Of a stretch of 64,000 nt of DNA, positions 43,972 to 53,618 are shown piece after piece. The translations under genes and the position numbers were made by a program. Location: assembly GCA_944321735.1 (NCBI GenBank), contig CALUMK010000004.1, forward strand, positions 1-64,000. Direction: 5' to 3'. This stretch comes from an uncultured Bacteroidales bacterium (lineage in GTDB: Bacteria > Bacteroidota > Bacteroidia > Bacteroidales > P3). How positions within the stretch are numbered: position 1 is the first letter of the stretch; each line of letters opens with the position of its first letter. The notes under the pieces are model-generated. The model ran no database searches and had not been told where the DNA came from. It saw only the letters and a program-made list of their open reading frames with translations.

Positions 43972-45238
43972 AATAGAACCGATCCACCAAGCCTGCCGCT
44001 AATATCCAAAATGGGACTTCCCATGTGGCTAGCAACTGCACATAGGAATTGAACCATCCCATGCATAAAATCACCAAAACCCAAGCATAAACACACAAGA
44101 AGACCAAACCGCCATAACGTCTCCACAGCCACAACGTCAAGTAACCCAAAATTCCGCACAAAAAGGACATCCAAACCAAACCGCCCTTCCCCATATAAAC
44201 GAACAAAGTTCCGAAAAAGGTCCGCACATTGGTGTAATTCAAGCCCGTATGCAAAAAATCAGGACTATATCCGGAAACCAACTCTTGCCCGGTCAATGTA
44301 TACCAGATATTATAAAAAGGTGTCAATACATAATGCGGATCTATCGTTTCTATGACCCCTTGCTGCATATCCAGGCTCAAGCCCAATGTACCCGATGTGA
44401 CATAATGAACCAAAAGGCCAAAAATTTCCTTCAACTGCCCGCCAAAAGTCGGATCCGAAAACATGGAATCTCCCGCCAGATATATCACGATATAACTTAG
44501 AAAAAAAACAGCTATCCCTCCCAATCCCATCCACAACACATACGTCCATTTGAATTTACGTCCGGAAATAAAACGTGCCAACAACCCAGCCAGAACCGGA
44601 AGAATAATCCAATTTTTGACTTGATGAATCAAAGTCAGCATCAACAGCAACAGGAACACAATCCAAAGCCAATGATTCTTGTTAGAAAACACCCACTTTG
44701 AATCATTCAACGGATTCTCGAAACAGGCTTCGAAAAATATCATGAAAGACAAGGCAAGGAGCAAAAGATGCCCCCAAACACCATGACTTGCAAACAGATC
44801 CCCGAAACACTCCGACCCAACAGCACACGACAAATCTTTATCAAACATCAATACTACAAGACGTGCAAACAATATCAAAAAAACAAGAAAAGCAAATGGC
44901 AACCGCCAGGTCAACGTCGGACTCACAGACTCAATCAAAGCCGTTCCATACAAGCGGCCGGGATAGGGCTTCAATTTGCGGGAACAGCCGTAAAAGACCA
45001 CGCTGGCCAACAAGAACATGGGCAGACCGGCAATCCAGGGCAGCAGGCTGGGATAATAGAAAGACACTAAACCGAAATGGCCGGACACTAAAATCGTAAA
45101 CAAAACGACGACCAAGTAAGGCACGGACAAAAAGAAATACGGGGTATAAAACTTCCCCCATAACTTCTTATCGAGCCAGCACCCGCCAAGCACTTCGAAA
45201 ACCAACATCAAAACATACCAAAAACCAGCCATTTCCAT
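43949..45238 (-). CDS. Polysaccharide polymerase-like membrane protein (Wzy-like, second)
   Basis: A 429-residue paralogue of the 42588-43901 product, with about twelve membrane segments. Shared landmarks are the N-terminal WLDKKLWGKFYTPYFFLSVP, the loop TSGTLGLSLDMQQGV and LNYTNVRTFFGTLFVYMGKG. It lies 47 bp upstream of the first copy on the same strand. The C-terminus is affected by a 20-bp tandem duplication that supplies the last four residues. Two polymerase-like genes plus a ligase-like gene in a row are more than one glycan needs, so one may have a different linkage role. Confidence 0.7.
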   Translation of the reverse strand: MEMAGFWYVLMLVFEVLGGCWLDKKLWGKFYTPYFFLSVPYLVVVLFTILVSGHFGLVSFYYPSLLPWIAGLPMFLLASVVFYGCSRKLKPYPGRLYGTALIESVSPTLTWRLPFAFLVFLILFARLVVLMFDKDLSCAVGSECFGDLFASHGVWGHLLLLALSFMIFFEACFENPLNDSKWVFSNKNHWLWIVFLLLLMLTLIHQVKNWIILPVLAGLLARFISGRKFKWTYVLWMGLGGIAVFFLSYIVIYLAGDSMFSDPTFGGQLKEIFGLLVHYVTSGTLGLSLDMQQGVIETIDPHYVLTPFYNIWYTLTGQELVSGYSPDFLHTGLNYTNVRTFFGTLFVYMGKGGLVWMSFLCGILGYLTLWLWRRYGGLVFLCVYAWVLVILCMGWFNSYVQLLATWEVPFWILAAGLVDRFYLKRVRTF

Positions 45239-45339
45239 TGTTCTTTATGTCCGCAAGCCCACCTCCGTAAATACCCGGCTTGCAAGCAAAGAGACATTCC
45301 TACGCTCTTTGCCGCATTTCTCCGTTCTTTTTGCCCCAT

Positions 45340-46389
45340 CTACAATATATAAGGTTTCAATACAGGCCAAACGGCATCCGAGGTGTACTGCCGCCCCGCC
45401 TGATAAGCCTTCTTCCGCATCGAAAGCAACAAATCGGGATTCTCCTGCAATTTCCGGATGCAGCTGACATAGGCATCGGCTTCTTCCGGATCCAAAGGTA
45501 TCAAAAAACCGGTTTCTCCGTCTTTCACATATTCAGCATTATGTTTCCAGACCGAAACTGCCACCGGTATTCCAGCAAGATAGGCTTCCACGATAGCCCC
45601 TGGAAAACCCTCACCGGGATAAAAGGTAGGCAACAGCAGCAAATCGTAACCCGCCAATGTTTCCACCACCTTTTCCGGCATCAAAGAACCTTTGAACCGA
45701 GCCTGCGGGCAGTTATCCAGCAGAGCTTGGAAACGTTCCTTGTAATCGGCCTCCACCTGCCCGTAAAAGTCCACCGTGACCGTTCCCGGACGAATCCCGT
45801 TCAAGCTCTCGACCACCTTGAAAACCGTCTCCACTCCCTTTTCCTTGAAAATCCGAGACATGAAGACAAGACGGAAGCCTCCTTCCGGCTTGGCAGGCGA
45901 GGAAAAGTCCGGCTTGAAATGGCATATCCGGAAATTGGGCAGACGCCGCACATTCGACATCTTGAAATCGGATTCCAAGGCCTGTATCACATCCTCGTTC
46001 TCAGGGAAAACAGCCTTGATCCGGGACAGCCCCGGAACCAGTCCCGGATGCTCCTTCAAAAAGGCATCCAGCCAGCCGCCTATCACCAAATACAGAATAT
46101 CGAAACCTAGCAAGCAGGATAAACGGTACAGAATCGGAAAAAACTTTTCCAAATTGTTCTGTGCCGGCAGATAGACTACAGTCCGGCATCGCAGCAGTTT
46201 GCACAACAACCCCAAAATTTTCCATCGGCCTTTTTTCAAGACTTCCGTATCGAAAGAATCCAGCTTGTAGCCCGATGAGGGCAATTCTTCCTGCAACATG
46301 GCATAGACCGATCGGGTTTTCACCGTCTGCCCGTCCAACTTGCCAGTCTCCCGGCCGAAATACCCAAGAACCAGAATCTTCTTTGCCAT
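45340..46389 (-). CDS. Glycosyltransferase family 1 (GT4-type)
   Basis: A 349-residue GT-B-fold transferase. The N-terminus MAKKILVLGYFGRETGKLDG is the acceptor-domain strand and loop. The donor domain has RLVFMSRIFKEKGVETVFKV and LLPTFYPGEGFPGAIVEAYLAG, the E-x7-E motif of GT4 enzymes. It transfers a sugar from a nucleotide donor in the cytoplasm; donor and acceptor are not predictable. The ATG at 46389 is preferred because the upstream extension is outside the family alignment. It is divergent from the acyltransferase gene, with a 97-bp gap. Confidence 0.87.
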   Translation of the reverse strand: MAKKILVLGYFGRETGKLDGQTVKTRSVYAMLQEELPSSGYKLDSFDTEVLKKGRWKILGLLCKLLRCRTVVYLPAQNNLEKFFPILYRLSCLLGFDILYLVIGGWLDAFLKEHPGLVPGLSRIKAVFPENEDVIQALESDFKMSNVRRLPNFRICHFKPDFSSPAKPEGGFRLVFMSRIFKEKGVETVFKVVESLNGIRPGTVTVDFYGQVEADYKERFQALLDNCPQARFKGSLMPEKVVETLAGYDLLLLPTFYPGEGFPGAIVEAYLAGIPVAVSVWKHNAEYVKDGETGFLIPLDPEEADAYVSCIRKLQENPDLLLSMRKKAYQAGRQYTSDAVWPVLKPYIL

Positions 46390-46437
46390 AGTCCATACAA
46401 AGCTCCAAAACAGCAAAAATACGGCTTTTATACCAAT

Positions 46438-46468
46438 TTTGCCCAAAACACCAGTTGCACTATATTTG
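46438..46468 (+). promoter_or_regulatory. Consensus Bacteroidota promoter of the acyltransferase gene
   Basis: TTTG at 46438-46441, a 19-base spacer and TATATTTG at 46461-46468 match the TTTG-N19-TAnnTTTG consensus exactly. It drives the plus-strand gene at 46487, giving a very short leader. Confidence 0.85.
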
Positions 46469-46486
46469 TATCCCTATTTTGCATCT

Positions 46487-47041
46487 ATGGAAAACCAGAA
46501 ACCCAAAGAGACTTTCCTGAGCAGGCTCTACCGCAAGCGGCATCCCGGAGAAGAACCTCCTTACTATTACTACTATTCTTTGGGGACGATTCTCGCCAAG
46601 CCCGTCCGAAAGTGGTTCTCGGCCGTATTCATCCCATCCGTCCCTTTCGCCAGCCTCCGGATCGTATTCTACCGCTGGTGTGGATATAAAATCGGGAAGA
46701 ACGTCTTCATTGGCATGCGCTGCTACCTCGATGACATGTGCGCCAATCTCATTGAAATCGAGGACAATGTAATCATTTCCTACGGAGTGTTCTTTGCCTG
46801 CCACGGCCGGAATCAGGGGCACAATCCCATCCATATCAAAGAAGGCGCTTATATAGGCATGAACTGCTCGCTGATTGCCCGTCAGGAAGAAGGCTTGGTC
46901 ATCGGCAAAAACGCGGTCATCGGCGCTTGCAGCATGGTCAACAAGTCCATCCCCGACAATGCCACCGCGGTAGGGACGCCGGCCAAGGTCATCGCCACTG
47001 CCCCTTCCGCAGCCGCCCTGGGGAACGAACCAAAAGCATAG
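46487..47041 (+). CDS. Hexapeptide-repeat acyltransferase (LbH family)
   Basis: A 184-residue left-handed beta-helix protein with the typical hexapeptide rhythm (GKNVFIGMRCYL, IEDNVIISYGVFF, IKEGAYIGMNCSLIA, IGKNAVIGACSMV) and the terminal VGTPAKVI motif of acetyltransferases. It probably O-acetylates a sugar during surface glycan synthesis. The His in FACHGRN is the likely catalytic base. It is the only plus-strand gene of the glycan region. The start at 46487 is 19 bases after the -7 box. Confidence 0.87.
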   Translation: MENQKPKETFLSRLYRKRHPGEEPPYYYYYSLGTILAKPVRKWFSAVFIPSVPFASLRIVFYRWCGYKIGKNVFIGMRCYLDDMCANLIEIEDNVIISYGVFFACHGRNQGHNPIHIKEGAYIGMNCSLIARQEEGLVIGKNAVIGACSMVNKSIPDNATAVGTPAKVIATAPSAAALGNEPKA

Positions 47042-47086
47042 AATCCAATAGAATCCAGAGGAGCCGTCTTCACCCGACCCCATCCT

Positions 47087-48196
47087 TCATCGGATATATT
47101 CCAAGAAAATCTCCTTCGAAACGCCTTCCATCCGCCCGGCCTCTTTCCCTATATTCCTCGCCAAGCTGCAAGCCGTGCCCCATGAAGCTCCGATACGATG
47201 GAGCACCACAGCCACATAAGGCAGATACAGGAATTTCCAAAGAACGTATTTCAGCCCCATGCCCCAATGCTGGCGTACATCGATGAATCGGCACAAATAA
47301 AAAATCCGCGCCCTTCCGAGCCGTTTCAGCCCGCCCTGGGTCGCCCCTTGGTTATGGAAAATGACCGAGGACAACACGCAAGCCATTTTCCTGCCTTCGG
47401 CCTGCATCCTGAGAGAGAAATCGAAATCCTCTTCCCCAAAGAAGAAGCGTTCGGTGAACACATGGGGGAAACGCCCTTCCGGCATCGGCCTCCCCATCCA
47501 GGCATCCGGGTTTCCCAACAATTCCCGTTTGAAAAACAAGGCGCAGCCGGTAATCAGATTGATGGAAATGAAATCCTTTTCCTTGATTCGCGAATAGTCC
47601 TGTTTCAGGTAATGGTACTTTCGGAAACCCCAACGAACCCTGCCCCCGCAATTCCATATCTGCCGGGAAGGCTTTCCGTAACGAATCTGGGGCGTCAAAA
47701 CCGCATATTCCGGATGCGAGGCTGCAAATTCTTCCAAGCGAAAAAGGAAATCGGGTTCCACTTCCGTATCGTTGTTCAACAGAAGGTAATAGGCCGGAGA
47801 CCTCATACGAGAGGCATCTGCCGGCTTTGCTGCCGAGCCTTCCGCCAAGACATCTGCGGCTGCTTCCGGATTGCTGCCTGCAAAATATCTTTCCAGCAAC
47901 TCTATGCCCAAGTTGTTCCCCTTGGCAAAACCGTAATTTTCCGAAAGGCGGTACAAAATGCCGCAAGTAGGTCTTGGCTCCGAAACCAAGGATTCGCCCT
48001 CCTGGAGTTCCACAAAGGCTTCGCCTTGCTTGCCCAACCAAGACTTTATCTTTTCCACCGAATTATCGGACGAGCCGTTGTCCACCACCATCCACAAAAA
48101 GGGGCATTGCCCCGATTGCCGTGCGCGAAACAAAGAGGCCAGGCACTGCATCGTATCCTTGGCCCCATTCCAGTTCAATATGATGATGGCTGTCAT
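47087..48196 (-). CDS. Glycosyltransferase family 2
   Basis: A 369-residue GT-A-fold enzyme. MTAIIILNWNGAKDTMQCLA is the nucleotide-binding start, VVDNGSSDNS the first aspartate motif, and LLNNDTEVEPDFL the DXD-equivalent metal site. GEEDFDFSLRMQAEG is the ED motif with the catalytic acid. This is the rhamnosyltransferase-like subgroup. Several short low-complexity insertions (for example the Ala-rich stretch around residue 115) are present. The ATG at 48196 is the family start. It is convergent with the acyltransferase gene, 45 bp apart. Confidence 0.88.
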   Translation of the reverse strand: MTAIIILNWNGAKDTMQCLASLFRARQSGQCPFLWMVVDNGSSDNSVEKIKSWLGKQGEAFVELQEGESLVSEPRPTCGILYRLSENYGFAKGNNLGIELLERYFAGSNPEAAADVLAEGSAAKPADASRMRSPAYYLLLNNDTEVEPDFLFRLEEFAASHPEYAVLTPQIRYGKPSRQIWNCGGRVRWGFRKYHYLKQDYSRIKEKDFISINLITGCALFFKRELLGNPDAWMGRPMPEGRFPHVFTERFFFGEEDFDFSLRMQAEGRKMACVLSSVIFHNQGATQGGLKRLGRARIFYLCRFIDVRQHWGMGLKYVLWKFLYLPYVAVVLHRIGASWGTACSLARNIGKEAGRMEGVSKEIFLEYIR

Positions 48197-48330
48197 TTGA
48201 TTCTTTGATTTAACAATACTCGCCTTCAAAGGGTCGTTACACCCTTTCCCCTGTTCGCGTCGCGAAAATAAGGAAAAAAAAGCCTTGCCCGCAAAAGGAT
48301 GAAAACCGGACATCGTGGAAGGGGACGTTC

Positions 48331-49596
48331 CTATGCGCGAAGCCGGACTTTCCTACAGAGAAAGAAACAACAAAGCAACAGTAACAGCACTTCCGACAGC
48401 AACATTCCCCATGCCCCTGCCAATATGCCCAAGGAAGGTGCTGTCAGCAACATCCAAAGCACATTGCCGACACCGACCAAGACCACGCTATAGAAAAAGG
48501 CTCTTTCCATATCCATATTGACCATGCCGACAATGCCCAGCAGATAATTCAGGCTGCCGAAAAACAATACCGGGCTCATGATTACCAGCAAAGTATCGGC
48601 TTCTGAAAACTCAGGACCGCAAAGCAAACGAACCAGCCAGTCGGCACAAAGAATGACCACCATCGTGACTATGGCGAAAAGAGGTAGCGTGTACTTGACC
48701 ACCCGCCCCAATATCTGCAAGTTCTCCTTGGGAGTCTTCCCCACAAAACTATGCCCTAAATGCGGGAACAAGGCCTGGGAAACCGGCGAGATGACCGCGC
48801 GGAATCCGGTAATGATCTTTTCGGCCGCCGTATATACCCCCAAAGCGGCATCACCCACAAAGAAATTGAGGATGAAAATATTGGCCCTCCGGTACAAGGT
48901 CATGCCCAAAGTAGAGCCGAACACGGCGGCGCCCGAACGGAACTGTTCCTTGACCTCCGCCCAAGCCGGCAAGGCAAGACGGATGCCAAACTGACGCTTG
49001 GCAATAAGCAGACTGGCAATCCCGCCAATGACATATCCCATCCCGTCCAGCAAAGGAAGGTAAACATAATGCTCCGGCTTCCGGATCAAAACAAAGACAA
49101 GCACCAAAAAGACACTCTTGCCCAACACATTGACAAAAGTCAGGTACCGCATCTTCTCCATCCCTTGGAAGAACCAGACCGCCGTGAAGGTATTGCCCAA
49201 AATCAAGCTCATCCCGCTCAGAAGCATCCAGCGCTGAGTCGAAGAGGGCAACAACCAGAGAGAAAGAAGCATGAAGAAAACCAAGCAAGCCAGAAAAAGC
49301 AGAAGGCGGCAAGCAAGGACCGCGTTATAGACCCGGTTCACATAAGCCATGTTGTCCCTATGCTGGGCAATCTGCTTGACCGCTGAGAAATCGAAACCGT
49401 AATTATTGACAATCAACGCATACTGAACCAAAATATAAATAAAGCCATAAATCCCGTAATTGGCCGGGCCGACCACCCGCAGGATATAAGGCAATGTGAG
49501 CAAAGGAAACAGCAAGACCACTCCGTTCAGAACGGAAAGGGAGAAAAAACTCTCCACTACCGACCTATGCCTCTCGACCATCTTTCTCAGCCGCAT
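48331..49596 (-). CDS. Oligosaccharide flippase (Wzx/MATE-like)
   Basis: A 421-residue protein with 12-14 membrane segments, starting with SVVESFFSLSVLNGVVLLFP and LTLPYILRVVGPANYGIYGF, the opening of the polysaccharide-biosynthesis (Wzx) family. It flips lipid-linked glycan units across the inner membrane. With the polymerase- and ligase-like genes it completes a Wzy-dependent surface-glycan set, although the genes are not one operon. The ATG at 49596 is chosen; the frame is open further upstream, into the sufB leader region. Confidence 0.88.
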   Translation of the reverse strand: MRLRKMVERHRSVVESFFSLSVLNGVVLLFPLLTLPYILRVVGPANYGIYGFIYILVQYALIVNNYGFDFSAVKQIAQHRDNMAYVNRVYNAVLACRLLLFLACLVFFMLLSLWLLPSSTQRWMLLSGMSLILGNTFTAVWFFQGMEKMRYLTFVNVLGKSVFLVLVFVLIRKPEHYVYLPLLDGMGYVIGGIASLLIAKRQFGIRLALPAWAEVKEQFRSGAAVFGSTLGMTLYRRANIFILNFFVGDAALGVYTAAEKIITGFRAVISPVSQALFPHLGHSFVGKTPKENLQILGRVVKYTLPLFAIVTMVVILCADWLVRLLCGPEFSEADTLLVIMSPVLFFGSLNYLLGIVGMVNMDMERAFFYSVVLVGVGNVLWMLLTAPSLGILAGAWGMLLSEVLLLLLCCFFLCRKVRLRA

Positions 49597-49803
49597 ATCT
49601 CCTGCATTGTATGCTAAATCAGCAAAGTTAACAATAATGCGGCAATAGGGCTTCGATGTCATTAAAATTAGTAATTTCGCAGATTCGAGACAATCCAACC
49701 TCCTCTTGGCAGGAGGCCGCAAGCGACCGGCCTTCGGATATCCCGACAGAACCCGGCACTGCCAAAAACGGAAGATGTCTTTCACCAACAAACAAGCCGC
49801 ACC

Positions 49804-51285
49804 GTGGAAAACAAAAATTCGGAACGCCCTTCAGAAAAGAAGCTCGAAGAGCAGGAAAAGATATTGGAAGAAATCACCAAGAGCGATTACGAATGGGGCT
49901 TCGAGACCAAAATCGCGATAGAGACCTTGGAGAAAGGCCTCAACGAGGAAGTGATACGCCAGATTTCCAAGCTCAAAGGCGAACCGGACTACATGCTGCA
50001 GTTCCGGCTCGACGCCTACAAGCGCTGGAAAGCCATGAAGGAACCCCATTGGGCGCATTTCGACTACGCGCCCATCGACTACCAGGACATCATCTATTAC
50101 GCCGCGCCCAAAAGCGAGCGAGAGAAAGCCCTGGACAACATCGACCCTGAACTTCTGGAAACCTTCAAGAAATTAGGCATCGAACTGGACGAGAGCAAGG
50201 AACTGCCCAAAGTGGCGGTGGATGCCATCATGGACTCGGTATCGGTCAAGACCATGTATTCCGAGGAACTTTCCAAGCAAGGCATCATCTTCTGCTCCAT
50301 CAGCGAGGCCATCAAGAACCATCCCGACCTGGTCAAGAAATACTTGGGTTCGGTAGTGCCTTCGGGCGACAACTTCTTTGCCGCACTCAACTCGGCCGTG
50401 TTCAGCGACGGCAGTTTCGTCTATATCCCCAAAGGGGTGCGATGCCCGATGGAGCTTTCGTCCTACTTCCGAATCAACGCCAAGGAAAGCGGGCAGTTCG
50501 AACGGACCTTGATTGTAGCCGACGAAGGGGCTTACGTGAGCTATATGGAAGGCTGCACCGCCCCGATGCGGGACAAGAACCAGCTTCATGCCGCCGTGGT
50601 GGAAATCGTGGTGCTCAAGGACGCGGAAGTCAAGTATTCCACGGTACAGAACTGGTATCCCGGCGACAAGGACGGCAAAGGTGGCATTTACAACTTCGTG
50701 ACCAAACGCGGCATCTGCAAGGGTTCGCGGGCCAAGCTTTCTTGGACCCAGGTCGAAACCGGGAGCGCGATTACCTGGAAATACCCCTCCATCATCCTCA
50801 AAGGAGACAACACCACCGGCGAGTTCTACTCGGTCGCCGTCACGAACAACCGCCAGCAGGCCGACACCGGCACCAAAGTGATCCATATCGGCAAGGATAC
50901 CAAGAGTACCATCGTGTCCAAAGGGGTCTCGGCCGGTGCCAGCCAGAATTCCTACCGGGGTCTGGTCAAGGTGATGCCGAACGCCAACGGGGCGCACAAC
51001 TTCTCGCGCTGCGATTCCCTGCTGATGGGCAACCGCTGCGGGGCGCATACCTGGCCCGACATCCAGTGCCAGAACGACAACGCGATAATCGAACACGAAG
51101 CCACCACGTCCAAGATTTCGGAAGAAAAGCTGTTCTACTGCCAGCAGCGCGGCCTCTCGGCCGAAAGCGCGGTGAGCCTGATTGTGAACGGCTACGCCAA
51201 GGACGTGCTGAACCAGCTACCGATGGAGTTCGCCGCGGAGGCGCAGAAGTTGTTGGCGTTGAGTCTTGAGGGCAGCGTTGGATAA
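49804..51285 (+). CDS. sufB: Fe-S cluster assembly protein SufB
   Basis: A 493-residue SufB. The N-terminal half contains [20 protein letters not shown] and the SufBD core contains [20 protein letters not shown] and [20 protein letters not shown]. The conserved active region [12 protein letters not shown] and [20 protein letters not shown] is present. SufB is the scaffold on which the cluster is built, with SufC2D. The start is GTG at 49804; no in-frame ATG gives the family N-terminus. It begins a sufB-sufC-sufD operon. A weak -7-like TAATTTCG lies at 49672-49679. Confidence 0.97.
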   Translation: MENKNSERPSEKKLEEQEKILEEITKSDYEWGFETKIAIETLEKGLNEEVIRQISKLKGEPDYMLQFRLDAYKRWKAMKEPHWAHFDYAPIDYQDIIYYAAPKSEREKALDNIDPELLETFKKLGIELDESKELPKVAVDAIMDSVSVKTMYSEELSKQGIIFCSISEAIKNHPDLVKKYLGSVVPSGDNFFAALNSAVFSDGSFVYIPKGVRCPMELSSYFRINAKESGQFERTLIVADEGAYVSYMEGCTAPMRDKNQLHAAVVEIVVLKDAEVKYSTVQNWYPGDKDGKGGIYNFVTKRGICKGSRAKLSWTQVETGSAITWKYPSIILKGDNTTGEFYSVAVTNNRQQADTGTKVIHIGKDTKSTIVSKGVSAGASQNSYRGLVKVMPNANGAHNFSRCDSLLMGNRCGAHTWPDIQCQNDNAIIEHEATTSKISEEKLFYCQQRGLSAESAVSLIVNGYAKDVLNQLPMEFAAEAQKLLALSLEGSVG

Positions 51286-51311
51286 TAGCTTATTTGAAAA
51301 AAACAAACACC

Positions 51312-52070
51312 ATGTTATTAGAAATAAAAGACTTGCACGCCTCAATCAATGGCAAGGAGATATTGAAAGGAGTGAACCTGAACGTGGACAAAGGCGAAAT
51401 CCACGCTATCATGGGCCCTAACGGAAACGGAAAGAGCACCTTGGCCTCGGTCATCGCCGGCAAGGAAATGTTCCATGTGGATTCCGGCGAAGTCCTGTAC
51501 AAAGGCAAGAACCTCTTCGACCTCAACGTGGAAGAACGCGCCTGCGAGGGCATCTTCCTCGGCTTCCAGTACCCGGTGGAAATCCCCGGCGTGAGCATTG
51601 CCTCCTTCATGCGCGCCGCCATCAACGAACAGCGCAAATACAAGGGTTTGGATGCCATGGATCCCTTCGAATTCATGAAATACATGGAAGAAAAGCAAGC
51701 CTTGGTAGGCATGACCGACCGCTTAGCCAACCGAAGCGTCAACGAAGGCTTCTCCGGAGGGGAAAAGAAGAAAAACGAGATTTTCCAGATGGCCATGCTG
51801 CAACCCACCTTGGCGATTCTCGACGAAACCGATTCCGGCTTGGACATCGATGCCCTGCGCATCGTGGCCGGCGGGGTCAACAAATTGGCCAGCAAGGACA
51901 ACGCGATTGTGGTGATTACCCACTACCAGAGGCTTCTGGATTATATCGTCCCGGATTTCGTCCATGTGCTGGCCGACGGAAAAATCGTCAAGACCGGGGA
52001 CAAGAACCTGGCCAAAGAACTGGAGGCCAAAGGTTACGACTGGATCAAGCAGCACGAAGGGCTGGAATAG
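51312..52070 (+). CDS. sufC: Fe-S cluster assembly ATPase SufC
   Basis: A 252-residue ABC-type ATPase. Walker A is GPNGNGKST, the signature is [11 protein letters not shown], Walker B is [12 protein letters not shown] and the H-loop histidine is in [10 protein letters not shown]. It powers the SufBC2D scaffold; unlike transporter ATPases it has no membrane partner. The ATG at 51312 matches the family start. It is 26 bp after sufB and 15 bp before sufD. Confidence 0.98.
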   Translation: MLLEIKDLHASINGKEILKGVNLNVDKGEIHAIMGPNGNGKSTLASVIAGKEMFHVDSGEVLYKGKNLFDLNVEERACEGIFLGFQYPVEIPGVSIASFMRAAINEQRKYKGLDAMDPFEFMKYMEEKQALVGMTDRLANRSVNEGFSGGEKKKNEIFQMAMLQPTLAILDETDSGLDIDALRIVAGGVNKLASKDNAIVVITHYQRLLDYIVPDFVHVLADGKIVKTGDKNLAKELEAKGYDWIKQHEGLE

Positions 52071-52085
52071 GATTAAACAAGCACC

Positions 52086-53576
52086 ATGCAAACACTGAAA
52101 GACACCATACAAGGCTGGGCGAAGGAGATTGCCCGGCGCAGGCAGTTGAATCCCGACAAGGCAGGCTTCGGCAAGGAGATGCAAGGAATCGCCGACAAGG
52201 CTTTGCACTGTTTCCTGCAACTTCCCGACCCGATGTTCGATGCCAAGGCCAGGCTCGGCATGTTCGGCGAAAAGGTCTCCTTATGGAAAGAAATGGGTTC
52301 GGCCGACTTCCTGAAACGGCAGCTGCCCGATGCCTGCGCCCTCTTTCCCGAGACGTTCCGCTGCGACATCCAAAGCCTCGACGTGCATCAGGTTTCTCTG
52401 TACAACGGCTGCGTCTGCGGTCCGAAAGGCAAGAACCTTTTAGATCCTTCCTGCGATGCCGAATTGGGGGACAAAGCTTGCGTGTGCCGCCTGAGCGACT
52501 TGGCCGAAAACGAGCAGAACCGCGCCCGCTTGCAGGCCTTTTTCGACGAAGCGCAAGGAGGACTTTGCTCCCGGCAAACTCCGGAGAAAGTAAAAACGAC
52601 CGCCGATTTCGCCCAAGGCGGGCGGGATGCCGAAATGGAACAGTCCAAATGGCTCAACCGCGCCCTCTGCGAGGAAACCTTGGTGATTTACCTGCCGCAG
52701 GACTGCCAATTAGACAAGCCCTTGCAAATCATCAGCCTCTGCCATAGCGAGAACCCCGCTTTCGTGCTGAACCATGTCTGGGTCCTGCTCGAAAAAGGAG
52801 CCAGACTGAGCTTGGTGGAATGCACCGACAGCAACCCCGATGCCGAGGTCATGGCGCACTCGCTGACCGAAATCCGACTAGAAGAGGATGCGAACCTGGA
52901 ATACATCCAGCTCCAGAACGTAGGCGACCGCTGCAAGATCTTCCATGATTTCAACATCCAGCAGGCCCAATCCTCTGTGCTGGCCTCCTATAACCTGACC
53001 TTGAATGGCGGCCTGACCCGCAACCGTATAGAAGTGAACCTCAACCAAGCCGAGGCTCATGCCGATTTATTGGGTCTCTATCTACAGGATCACGAACAGA
53101 TGGCCAGCAACCAGATCAAGGTGAACCACCTGGCACCCAAGACCTACAGCCGCGAACTTTTCAAGGGCGTGGTGGACGATTCGGCCTCCACTTTCTTCAA
53201 AGGCCATGTCTTTGTCAGCTCCGATGCCGACCAGACCGAAGCCTACCAAAGCAACCGCAACCTGCTGATTTCGCCCAAGGCGCAGGCGCACGCCAAGCCG
53301 TATCTGGAAATCTATGCCGACGATGTGCAATGCAACCACGGGGTTACTGTGGGCCAGTTGGACGAAGACGCGCTGTTCTACATGCGCTGCCGGGGGATAC
53401 CGACCGACACGGCCCGCCGCCTCTTGATGCGGGCTTACGCCGACGAGATACTGAAACCTATCAGCGTGGACTCCTTGCGGGAATGGATGACCTTCTTAGT
53501 CAAGAAACGTTTCAGCGGCCAGCTGCAAGCCTGCGAGCAATGCGTCCTAGCCTGCCCGGAGAAGAAGACGTTCTAA
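52086..53576 (+). CDS. sufD: Fe-S cluster assembly protein SufD
   Basis: A 496-residue SufD, longer than the usual ~430-450. The conserved C-terminal SufBD part has YNLTLNGGLTRNRIEVNL, HEQMASNQIKVNHLAP, FFKGHVFVSSDADQTEAYQS and DVQCNHGVTVGQLDEDALFYMRCRGI. The N-terminal ~150 residues are less conserved and include an insertion rich in Cys and Glu. It forms the scaffold with SufB and SufC. A sufS cysteine desulfurase does not follow; the next gene is convergent. Confidence 0.95.
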   Translation: MQTLKDTIQGWAKEIARRRQLNPDKAGFGKEMQGIADKALHCFLQLPDPMFDAKARLGMFGEKVSLWKEMGSADFLKRQLPDACALFPETFRCDIQSLDVHQVSLYNGCVCGPKGKNLLDPSCDAELGDKACVCRLSDLAENEQNRARLQAFFDEAQGGLCSRQTPEKVKTTADFAQGGRDAEMEQSKWLNRALCEETLVIYLPQDCQLDKPLQIISLCHSENPAFVLNHVWVLLEKGARLSLVECTDSNPDAEVMAHSLTEIRLEEDANLEYIQLQNVGDRCKIFHDFNIQQAQSSVLASYNLTLNGGLTRNRIEVNLNQAEAHADLLGLYLQDHEQMASNQIKVNHLAPKTYSRELFKGVVDDSASTFFKGHVFVSSDADQTEAYQSNRNLLISPKAQAHAKPYLEIYADDVQCNHGVTVGQLDEDALFYMRCRGIPTDTARRLLMRAYADEILKPISVDSLREWMTFLVKKRFSGQLQACEQCVLACPEKKTF

Positions 53577-53618
53577 CCGATTAATACAATCTTGCCTATT
53601 GTCCAAGGCGCGTATCTC

